64,000 nt of DNA from Parapedobacter indicus (GTDB lineage: Bacteria; Bacteroidota; Bacteroidia; Sphingobacteriales; Sphingobacteriaceae): positions 310,001 to 374,000 of the forward strand of contig NZ_FOQO01000002.1 of the NCBI RefSeq assembly GCF_900113765.1. Reading direction: 5' to 3'. Shown piece after piece: positions 46,634-54,736 of the stretch (position 1 is the stretch's first letter; each line of letters starts with the position of its first letter). The notes beneath the pieces were generated by a model that saw only the letters and a list, made by a program, of their open reading frames with translations, was not told where the DNA came from and searched no databases. The position numbers and the translations under genes were made by a program.

Positions 46634-47621
46634 TTTTCAAATAACGTTTGGCGATTTTGAGCTGTCCCCGGATTGTGGCCTGCGCAGTCTCTTCCGGATC
46701 AATATAGGATGTATTCGAATTTAATCCGAGAAATTCCAATGCGTGCGCATAATACTCGAACAGATTTGCTTCACTGCATAGCACGATGTGATCCGGTTTG
46801 TTGCATGGTAGGTTTCGCAACTCGGAACCGATTAGCAGGCCACTCATAAATTGATAATTCTCTTCTTTGGCCATTTTGTTAAACAGCTGGTTGATTCGTA
46901 CTTTAAACAATGCACTTAGCATGTCAGATTTACCCGATTCAACGATTCCGGCGTGAAATGCATCCCAATCGTTTTTCCCGTACGGTATTGCTGGGGGCTT
47001 AATAGACTCTTTGGTCAATCCATTTTTTGCCAGGGCAGAAAACAATTCTCCGGTAATGTATGTTCGCATACCGATCATCTGGCCCTGATCGATATATACG
47101 TGCTTCGAATGGGTTCCGGGCAATATAACAATCGTGTTGTTCGTTTGATTTCCTTCTTCCAGTCGATCCGCAATACCTATTAACTGGGACTCTTCACCTC
47201 GCATCACTTCCTCATCTCCTTTTACGCCAGACAATAATACCATTGGACGTCCGAACTCATGGGTAATAGCCAAATAGTACGCTGAAGCATACTCGCCCGA
47301 AATGGGAAACGGCAACTCGGCATAGGGCAATTCCATCATGCCGACGCTGGAAGAAGCCATACCCGAAATGATTACCGGAACCGTTCCCACTCCAGCGTTG
47401 CGATCTGTTAATTTGTCGATGTATGCTTTCAACCGGGTCAAATAAAAATGAATACGGTCGCTCAAGTCGGCGTTTCCATCTTTCTCATTCCATTGATCAA
47501 AGACGGAAGAGACCCCTTCAGACGACAATTCTTCGTCGATTACCATCAGATTAGCCGCATCAATAAGCCGTATCCGGAGATTAGTAGTACCCCAATCGCA
47601 GCAAATAACATAGTCTTTCAC
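46620..47621 (-). CDS. dgoK: 2-dehydro-3-deoxygalactonokinase
   Basis: 333 residues. ATP-binding opening CCDWGTTNLRIRL, then ISGMASSSVGMMELPYAELPF, LLSGVKGDEEVMRGEESQ and ILPGTHSKHVYID, all typical of DgoK. It phosphorylates 2-keto-3-deoxy-galactonate (members also accept the gluconate epimer) for the aldolase. GTG start at 47621. It starts 11 bp after the sialidase-like gene. The dehydratase that would make its substrate (DgoD-type) is not in the window. Confidence 0.92.
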   Translation of the reverse strand: MKDYVICCDWGTTNLRIRLIDAANLMVIDEELSSEGVSSVFDQWNEKDGNADLSDRIHFYLTRLKAYIDKLTDRNAGVGTVPVIISGMASSSVGMMELPYAELPFPISGEYASAYYLAITHEFGRPMVLLSGVKGDEEVMRGEESQLIGIADRLEEGNQTNNTIVILPGTHSKHVYIDQGQMIGMRTYITGELFSALAKNGLTKESIKPPAIPYGKNDWDAFHAGIVESGKSDMLSALFKVRINQLFNKMAKEENYQFMSGLLIGSELRNLPCNKPDHIVLCSEANLFEYYAHALEFLGLNSNTSYIDPEETAQATIRGQLKIAKRYLKNEGI

Positions 47622-47632
47622 AAATACGTCTT

Positions 47633-48820
47633 CTAATATGAAACCGGCATTCCCCCGTCACTGATCAATTTTCTATTTAGGAACACTTGATAAAGTCGTT
47701 CGTCCGTGTCGCTCGCAGTGATGTCGTCTTCTGAAAACGTAATAAGATTGATGTGTTGATCTTTGGTACGGCCAAAGTCATACGTAATAAAGATACGACC
47801 ATCGGCTGTCTGCTGCCCATCCGGATACGAAACGCCCAACCGCTCATCTAGCAACAATCCTTTTGACCAACTGCGCCCGTCGTCTTTGGAGACAAAGGCC
47901 ATGAGGTGAGATCGATGCGTTTTGACCTGTATTGGACCGTGTTTCACCAATAGCAGGTTGCCAGAATTCAGCCTTCGGATAAAAAACCGAGAAGTTGTAT
48001 GTGAAATATCGGAATGCTTCAGCGGATCCCATGTCTTACCTTTATCCTTCGAGGTGCTTTCGCCGATTCCATACTTTGTCCGTACCAACATCCACAATGA
48101 CCCGTCTTTACGTTCCACCACCATGTGTTCGTCATACTCCCGATCTTGTTTCGGAACGTCGACACTCCCTCTTAACTTCCACGATTTCCCTCGGTCTTCA
48201 GACACAACCACTTTTGCGCTGTTATCCGTATACCGCCAGGTAGACACCGGCAAAAGCCATTCCCCACTTGATAATACGGTGGGTTTGCACATCATTACAC
48301 CATCCGACAGGCGCTTCGGAGTACTCCATTGAGCTTCTTTCTGTTCAATATCTGCCGTTGTCAGCGCCCAAACGCCATACGCAGAACTTGTATAATCTTT
48401 GGTAGATTGCGCCCAAAATAACCACAACTGATTGTCGGGATCGATCCAGACTTCCGGATCATAAGCACGTACCGGTCCTTTTCCATCTGGATCGATGGCT
48501 AAAACTTCTTCCCATGTTTTTCCCTGATCGTCACTGGTGGCCAGCACGACATAATTGTTTTCGTCTTCGCCTGGGGTAATACCTGCATACCAGGTAGCCC
48601 AAAGTCGTCCCTTTTCAGTCACAGCTATGCTGGATATTCCGGTAAATCGCCTGCTTTGTTCGGCATACCGGAAATAGTCGGCTGGGTTTTGTACGACTTT
48701 CGGTGCCAATGTTGCATCGCCGGATTGCGCCTGAGCGATCCCTACATATCCCATCAGCATCAAGGTGACGTATAAAATCCATGTCTGGGTAAGTTTTTTC
48801 TGCAGCTTTCTCATGTTCAT
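47633..48820 (-). CDS. Secreted sialidase-like beta-propeller (BNR repeats); activity uncertain
   Basis: 395 residues with a signal peptide (to about GIAQAQ). Four Asp boxes are visible: SDDQGKTW (96-103), SEDRGKSW (207-214), SKDKGKTW (257-264) and SKDDGRSW (311-318), so the fold is a six-bladed propeller. The YRIP/FRIP arginine motif near the N-terminus of true GH33 sialidases is missing; the equivalent stretch reads RFTGISSIAV. Later candidate catalytic parts exist (YDEHMVVERKDG, FIRRLNSG, SYPDGQQ). In a rhamnose/sugar-acid locus another glycosidase or lyase specificity is more likely than sialic acid release. It follows susD by 11 bp. Confidence 0.8.
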   Translation of the reverse strand: MNMRKLQKKLTQTWILYVTLMLMGYVGIAQAQSGDATLAPKVVQNPADYFRYAEQSRRFTGISSIAVTEKGRLWATWYAGITPGEDENNYVVLATSDDQGKTWEEVLAIDPDGKGPVRAYDPEVWIDPDNQLWLFWAQSTKDYTSSAYGVWALTTADIEQKEAQWSTPKRLSDGVMMCKPTVLSSGEWLLPVSTWRYTDNSAKVVVSEDRGKSWKLRGSVDVPKQDREYDEHMVVERKDGSLWMLVRTKYGIGESTSKDKGKTWDPLKHSDISHTTSRFFIRRLNSGNLLLVKHGPIQVKTHRSHLMAFVSKDDGRSWSKGLLLDERLGVSYPDGQQTADGRIFITYDFGRTKDQHINLITFSEDDITASDTDERLYQVFLNRKLISDGGMPVSY

Positions 48821-48831
48821 AATATAATTAT

Positions 48832-50595
48832 TTATTGGTTGTCAGTAATCTCTTCTAACGGTGCAACATTCGATTCCGCACCTTCATATCCGATGTTTTG
48901 GTTGATACGTCCTTGTGCATTGGCATCGATCGCAGCCTTCGGTATCGGCCAAAACACATGGTAAGGGCTTATCCGGTATTCATTGGTTTCCCAAACAATC
49001 CCTTTGTTATAAAACTGGCCTACTCCAACGACCCGATCATACCAATAGTTCTTTTGGTAAAAATTCCCGAGTGAATACCCGTTCCTATTCAGCTCGGCCA
49101 ATGTCAATGCGATCCGCGTGAGTTCTGTTTTCCTAGGTTCTTCTAAATAAAGCTCGCGCGCGCGCTCGTCAAGAATATAATCAATTGTCACGTCACCTGC
49201 GTCAATTAAGGGGGCCTTCGCACGGTGCCGAACCTTGTTGACATCATCGGCAGCCAATCCCAGGTCGCCTTTCCAAAAATACGCTTCCGCACGCAATAAA
49301 TAAGTCTCTGCCAGTCGAAAGACGTACCAGTCGCTATTGCCGCCGGTGGGCTGCAGCGGACGCCGCTCGTCTTCAACATAGATTTTATACTGTGGCCACG
49401 GAAAAATCGCCCGGATGGAATCGGTAGGATTGCTATACCGGAAGTCTACAGGTTGCCCATAATACGCCGAGGCAGGATTATTAATCAATATTTTGGTTAC
49501 CGGCATCCAATTGGTATCTGTATCGTGCCGCAAGTCGTCCCCGCAATTTGCCCAAATTGTATAATTGATGTAATTTCCCGGCCTGAACATACCTACTCCG
49601 CGTCCAATCCGTAGAATTTGAGCGTCCCCAGGTGCATCCAAGCACGCCCGTTTCCCATCCGGATCCTTAAGCCACAGCGCATGAGACCACCAAGGGGTAT
49701 ATAGTCTCATTGTCTGTGTACCGCCTGTTTCCGCATTCGGAAAACCGAATTTATCCTGGGCTACCAAGATACCTTCCGTATTATTTTGCAAACTCTTGTT
49801 TTCCCGTTGATGTAAATCCCAAAGCACATTAAACCGCGTGTCACTGGCCACCGCACCGAAACGACTGGTCATAAGCGCATATTTACCCCCGTCGATAATC
49901 GAGGATGCAGATTGAATGGCTTTATCAAATTCGTGGTTGGCTAGATAGACTTTTGTCAAGAGATGTAATGCTGCCGCACTGCTAATTTTACCAGGCGTAA
50001 CATTTGCCGGCAAATGCGCCGCTGCAAACTCAAGGTCTGCCTGAAGTTTCCGTAAAATTGCTGTTCGCGAATGTGAATAGAAGTCGATCTTCGGCGCTGT
50101 ATGCTCTTTATTGATGAAGGGAACATCGCCGTATTGGTGCACCAGTAGATAATACCAAAATGCACGATGAAAATAGGCTTCGCCGAGAATGGCATTTTTC
50201 TCTTCATCGGAGCTCCAGGTTGCCGCATCGATTCTTGAAATAATGGTATTGGCATCGCGGATTGGGCCCCATGCTGCATTCCAATTATTAAAGAAACCAG
50301 CCATGCCTGTTGGCGATACCCCAATATCGAAATTTTGAGCCATACCGCTTTTCGATTCTCCGGCTACCCCAAACTCAGAAGTCATGTACTCAAAAGCCAG
50401 ATTGGATGGAGCTCCGTAAAAATTCGTTCGGATGTTCTTCCGCAAAGGTACAAGTGCAGCCTCCAAGCCATCGGCGTTAGCAAAAATATTTTCTGGTGTA
50501 TTGATTGACAAAGGCTTAGGATCCAGCCAGTTTTTATCACAAGCAATCAATGCGAAGAAGCTTGTAAAAGCGAAAATAATATAAATCGGTTTCAT
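48832..50595 (-). CDS. SusD/RagB-family surface lipoprotein (PUL-D)
   Basis: 587 residues, lipobox FFALIAC near residue 19. Family features: LGEAYFHRAFWYYLLVHQYG, RELYLEEPRKTELTRIALTL and YHVFWPIPKAAIDANAQGRI. The start at 50595 opens the lipoprotein signal. It pairs with the SusC encoded 13 bp upstream and leads into the sialidase-like, kinase, aldolase and transporter genes. Confidence 0.95.
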   Translation of the reverse strand: MKPIYIIFAFTSFFALIACDKNWLDPKPLSINTPENIFANADGLEAALVPLRKNIRTNFYGAPSNLAFEYMTSEFGVAGESKSGMAQNFDIGVSPTGMAGFFNNWNAAWGPIRDANTIISRIDAATWSSDEEKNAILGEAYFHRAFWYYLLVHQYGDVPFINKEHTAPKIDFYSHSRTAILRKLQADLEFAAAHLPANVTPGKISSAAALHLLTKVYLANHEFDKAIQSASSIIDGGKYALMTSRFGAVASDTRFNVLWDLHQRENKSLQNNTEGILVAQDKFGFPNAETGGTQTMRLYTPWWSHALWLKDPDGKRACLDAPGDAQILRIGRGVGMFRPGNYINYTIWANCGDDLRHDTDTNWMPVTKILINNPASAYYGQPVDFRYSNPTDSIRAIFPWPQYKIYVEDERRPLQPTGGNSDWYVFRLAETYLLRAEAYFWKGDLGLAADDVNKVRHRAKAPLIDAGDVTIDYILDERARELYLEEPRKTELTRIALTLAELNRNGYSLGNFYQKNYWYDRVVGVGQFYNKGIVWETNEYRISPYHVFWPIPKAAIDANAQGRINQNIGYEGAESNVAPLEEITDNQ

Positions 50596-50608
50596 AAGAT
50601 TGTATAGC

Positions 50609-53600
50609 TTATAAATTAGCATTCAACCCAACAGTTATGTACTTAGGCATCGGGGTTGCCTGTGATTCGGGATCCCAATGGTTCCACTTGGTTATTGTTA
50701 GGTAATTCCGCATATTCACAAACAGGTTGAGCCCCTGAAGTTGATAGCGGTTTAACAACACCGTCGGCACGTTATAGGACAACGTAACATCCTGGAGTCT
50801 AACGAATGACCTTGATTTCCAGACGCCATAATCGGGTGAGCTCACTTCAGTATCCAGTTTTGGGTATTCATTGCTTGGTTTGTTTTCCGTCCAATAAGGT
50901 GCATACAGGATGTTTTTCCGATCGATCCACTGGGTTTCTCTGTACAAGGGGTTATTGCCAAAGAATCCAAGGTCGGCGCGTAGGAACAACGAGAGCTCAA
51001 AATCCCTTAAGAAGCGGATATCATTCCTCAATCCGATGTTATACAATGGCTTTTTATTACCCTGAAATATCTTATCTTCCATCGGTGTCAGCACGCCGTC
51101 TCCATTTTGGTCCTTAAGCTTGACGTCTCCCGGCTTTTTTCCGTAAATGGCCGCTTCATCCGTTTCGTCAAGCTGCCAGATCCCCAAGCGCTCGTAATCC
51201 CATATTTGGTCGATACTCCGGCCGATAAACCATTGGTTGGTCACATCGTCGGCTTCCCGCTCACCGATTACCGCTCCATTTGCATCCATTACAGGCACCT
51301 TATCTCCGTACAGGTGGGTTATCTTGTTGCGATTGAACGAGAAATTAAATGCCGTACTCCACGAAAAATTTGTTCTGTTGATGTTTCGCGAATTGAGCGT
51401 GAGCTCCATTCCCCTATTTTGTAATTCCCCTAAATTGGATGCAACATTGGTATATCCGATGATGGAAGGCAGGGAGCGGTCGATTAACAAGTTCGTAGTT
51501 TTCATCACATAGCCATCCAATGAACCAGACAGTCGGCGCCCAAGCAACTCAAAATCAACACCCGCATTCACTGCTTCGGTACTCTCCCAACGGAGATGCC
51601 TATTGGCCATGGTGCTGCTGTACACACCCGTTACCAACTCATTCCCATAGATATATTGAGTGGTTGACAGCCGTGCTAGCGCATCGTAAATTCCGACAGA
51701 ACGGTTGCCGTTAGCTCCCCACGATAGGCGAAGCTTCAATTCATCTACCGGCTCCAGCTTGAAAAATGGTTCTTCGGATATCCGCCAAGCGAGCGCAGCC
51801 GAAGGAAATGTCGCATACGGATTGTCTTGCCCAAAAGCAGAATATCCGTCGCGCCGAATTGTCAACGTTAATAAATAACGGCTTTTGTAACCGTAATTTA
51901 ATCTTCCCATCAATGCGTTGCCTGTACTGTACGAATCGTTATTATTCAATGAAGGGTTAATACCTGCTTGCAATGCATGAAAAGACAACGCATCATTGGG
52001 AGCAAACCGGGTATTGGATTGTACATCGTTCCAGCTTTGGTTTTTCTCAATGTTGTATAAGAATGTTGCCGTCAGTTGATGATCTGTTCCAATCGTTTTA
52101 TTCCAGCTGAAAAGGTTGTCCAGCATCCATTCATTATAGGTTGTATTCGATCGACTTCCTGACCCGCCATTGTTGTATCCATTTGGCGTTTCTACGGGAT
52201 CAAAGGTATAGTCCTTTACCCAACGTTGGTTACTCACGAAAGATGGCTTATAAGTGATACCAAAAGGCAAATTTAACTCAGCGGATATCGTTGCAAATAA
52301 GCTCTGTACCGGATTTAGCCTTTCGCGATACGTATAGTATATCAACGGGTTTGGAGCCGTCGCATCCTCATGTGTATACCACTCCATCGTACCGTCATCT
52401 GCATAGACTTGCCCATACGGACTGGCACCGATGGCGTTGCTGATGCTTACAGGAGTAAATCCATGATTTCGATTTGAATAATTGGCATCGACACTGAATT
52501 TCAAAAAGCTGGCGGCTCGGATATCCAAGTTGATCCTGGATCTAAAAACGTTAAAGTTATCACCCAATATAACTCCTTCATTTTTGGTGTACCCACCCGA
52601 AGCAAAATAACTAACTTGAGGTGTACCTCCGGATATACTTAGATCATAATCCTGTCGGAGACCGTTTCGAAAAATCATATCAAACCAATCTACGGTACGC
52701 CCTGCTAAGTAATTCTTCTTTTCCGTATTGGTCAGCCTAAGCCGGTTGAGCCACATGTCTACCGGGTCGTCTGACGTTGTGGCATCCAGATTCTTCCAGT
52801 CTTCCAAAGACACTCCGGTAGGCAGGTCATTTGGATTGCTGTAATAATAGAGTGGCTTGTCACCATACGTCTGATACGTGTCGACACCCCGATTTTCCAA
52901 GTACTCTTCGGCGTTGAAGGGCCGCATCATGTTAGTTAGTGAAACGACTCCTAGTTTGGTCGATGCATTTACCTTTGGTGTGCCAGTTGTCCCCCTCTTC
53001 GTGGTGATGATTAATACACCGGATGCGGATTGGGCACCATATACTGCAGCAGCACTTGCATCTTTTAGAATGTCTATGGTTGCGATATCGGACGGGTTTA
53101 TATCCGTAATTACACCTCGATAAATCACACCGTCCACGACTAAAAGCGGATCATTACTCGCTTTTATAGAAGTTTGCCCCCGGATTTCCATGCTTCCGCC
53201 TCCTTGTGCAGAGGTTCCCTGATTTGAACTGAATCCCGCCACGGTACCACTGAGCATTTCCAGAACATTGGTGCTCGACTGGCGCTGAAATTGAGAAGCA
53301 TCGATTCGGTGGATTGCTCCCGTTAGGTCTGTTTTCCGTTGCGTTCCGTAACCCACTACTACAACCTCATCCAATGCTTCGGACGTTGCCATTAACACGA
53401 CGGTGATTTTCTCCTTTGGGTTGAGTACCGTAACTTCTTTCGTCTGGTAGCCAACATGCGAGCATATTAAAACACTACCCTCTGAAAGATCATTCAATAA
53501 AAACATTCCGGATTCATCACTTACGGTGGATTGGGATGAATTTCGAACGACGATACTCACCCCTACAATCGGTTGATCTTCCTCGTTGATAACCAACCCA

Positions 53601-53680
53601 GAAACGGGGGATTGGCCGTATAAGGCCATGCCGAGCATACTGAAGCCCACTATTAACAGTGGGATTTTAAAAACAAACAT
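50609..53680 (-). CDS. SusC/RagA-family TonB-dependent transporter without STN domain (PUL-D)
   Basis: 1023 residues. Signal peptide, then directly the carboxypeptidase-like domain (GLVINEEDQPIVGVSIVVRN), LDEVVVVGYG, plug with LKDASAAAVYGAQSASGVL, and a barrel ending VGLNANL. The STN domain of the other complete SusCs here is absent, and no FecR/sigma pair accompanies it. That agrees with control by the divergent AraC-type gene instead of by trans-envelope signalling. First gene of the long PUL-D train. Confidence 0.95.
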   Translation of the reverse strand: MFVFKIPLLIVGFSMLGMALYGQSPVSGLVINEEDQPIVGVSIVVRNSSQSTVSDESGMFLLNDLSEGSVLICSHVGYQTKEVTVLNPKEKITVVLMATSEALDEVVVVGYGTQRKTDLTGAIHRIDASQFQRQSSTNVLEMLSGTVAGFSSNQGTSAQGGGSMEIRGQTSIKASNDPLLVVDGVIYRGVITDINPSDIATIDILKDASAAAVYGAQSASGVLIITTKRGTTGTPKVNASTKLGVVSLTNMMRPFNAEEYLENRGVDTYQTYGDKPLYYYSNPNDLPTGVSLEDWKNLDATTSDDPVDMWLNRLRLTNTEKKNYLAGRTVDWFDMIFRNGLRQDYDLSISGGTPQVSYFASGGYTKNEGVILGDNFNVFRSRINLDIRAASFLKFSVDANYSNRNHGFTPVSISNAIGASPYGQVYADDGTMEWYTHEDATAPNPLIYYTYRERLNPVQSLFATISAELNLPFGITYKPSFVSNQRWVKDYTFDPVETPNGYNNGGSGSRSNTTYNEWMLDNLFSWNKTIGTDHQLTATFLYNIEKNQSWNDVQSNTRFAPNDALSFHALQAGINPSLNNNDSYSTGNALMGRLNYGYKSRYLLTLTIRRDGYSAFGQDNPYATFPSAALAWRISEEPFFKLEPVDELKLRLSWGANGNRSVGIYDALARLSTTQYIYGNELVTGVYSSTMANRHLRWESTEAVNAGVDFELLGRRLSGSLDGYVMKTTNLLIDRSLPSIIGYTNVASNLGELQNRGMELTLNSRNINRTNFSWSTAFNFSFNRNKITHLYGDKVPVMDANGAVIGEREADDVTNQWFIGRSIDQIWDYERLGIWQLDETDEAAIYGKKPGDVKLKDQNGDGVLTPMEDKIFQGNKKPLYNIGLRNDIRFLRDFELSLFLRADLGFFGNNPLYRETQWIDRKNILYAPYWTENKPSNEYPKLDTEVSSPDYGVWKSRSFVRLQDVTLSYNVPTVLLNRYQLQGLNLFVNMRNYLTITKWNHWDPESQATPMPKYITVGLNANL

Positions 53681-53726
53681 TTTTCCAATAAAGTTAGGTT
53701 CATAATTCTTCTTTTTACACTTGTTA

Positions 53727-53736
53727 TAACCGGTTA
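53727..53736. promoter_or_regulatory. 10-bp palindrome in the araC-susC divergent region
   Basis: TAACCGGTTA, a perfect palindrome, lies between the AraC gene and PUL-D susC. It is a candidate operator, though AraC-family proteins more often use direct repeats. Near it, AATCTTTG on the minus strand (53740-53747) is one base from a -7 element for susC. Confidence 0.3.
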
Positions 53737-53774
53737 ATGCAAAGATTCACCTTTTAACAGGTCAAAGAAAATGG

Positions 53775-53782
53775 TATATTTG
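53775..53782 (+). promoter_or_regulatory. Candidate -7 element of the AraC-type gene
   Basis: TATATTTG, a full match to TAnnTTTG, 63 bp before the ATG at 53846. No clear TTTG -33 partner was seen, only TTTTAA at about the right distance. Confidence 0.5.
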
Positions 53783-53845
53783 CTATTACTAATGCAATTT
53801 TACCATAAATCCACACACAAACGACAATATTAAACCAACCACACT

Positions 53846-54715
53846 ATGAAACCCCTGTTAATGAGGCATTCTGAGCCCATCAATGAGTCCTTCAAGGTTT
53901 GGAAAAATGGCACCCCATACCGCCATAACCCCTGGCATTACCACCCGGAATGCGAAATCACCTATATTCATAAGGGAAAGGGCATATTGTTTATCGGCGA
54001 TCAAATGATCGATTATGGAAATGATGAAATAATCATGATGGGTCCCAATCTTCCCCACGAATTTAGGAGTGACATCGAAGACAGCCCTGACCTCTATTCG
54101 CAAAGCGTTTCCATACATTTTGATCAATTTTTTCTAGGAGAGCGATTCCACCAGTTACCGGAAGTGATATCCATCAACGAATTACTATTTGATTCATTAA
54201 GAGGTGTACGGGTCACCAATCATCAAACCAAACAGAAATTAAAAAGAATTTTTATTCAGTTAACCGAAGCCCAGGGAATGCCGAAGATTTACTTGATTCT
54301 CCAAGTGCTACACGTATTGGCCAACTGCCGGAACCTCGCTTATCTATCCAGCAATAGTTTTGCTAACTCATTCGACAAGAGTGCTGATGACCGCATCAAC
54401 CGGGTATATCAATATGTGATGAAAAATTTCACAAATTCCATTTCCACTCCCAGGGTAGCTTCTCTGATTAACATGACACCTACTTCCTTCTGTCGTTTTT
54501 TTAAGGAACGAACTCATAAACAATTTATGCAATACGTCACAGAAATACGGGTAGGGTACGCTTGTCGGTTATTATTAGAGGGAAGGCTCACCATCGCCCA
54601 AGTGGCTTATTCGAGCGGGTTTGGAAATCTGTCTCATTTCAACAAACAGTTCAAAACTATAAAAGGGATAACGCCAACTCAGTTTTTAAAAGGTTATCTA
54701 AAAGCGTCCCGCTGA
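53846..54715 (+). CDS. AraC-family transcriptional regulator with cupin sensor domain
   Basis: 289 residues. The N-terminal cupin (RHNPWHYHPECEITYIHKGKG ... LPHEF) probably binds a small sugar. The C-terminal 100 residues hold two helix-turn-helix motifs (VASLINMTPTSFCRFFKERT and IAQVAYSSGFGNLSHFNKQF) of the AraC/XylS type. Divergent from PUL-D susC (165-bp gap) and convergent with GH78 (21-bp gap). It is the only AraC regulator here, and so the best candidate for the GH106/GH78 promoter block. Confidence 0.9.
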   Translation: MKPLLMRHSEPINESFKVWKNGTPYRHNPWHYHPECEITYIHKGKGILFIGDQMIDYGNDEIIMMGPNLPHEFRSDIEDSPDLYSQSVSIHFDQFFLGERFHQLPEVISINELLFDSLRGVRVTNHQTKQKLKRIFIQLTEAQGMPKIYLILQVLHVLANCRNLAYLSSNSFANSFDKSADDRINRVYQYVMKNFTNSISTPRVASLINMTPTSFCRFFKERTHKQFMQYVTEIRVGYACRLLLEGRLTIAQVAYSSGFGNLSHFNKQFKTIKGITPTQFLKGYLKASR

Positions 54716-54736
54716 ATTGTGTCTGACTGACCTGCT

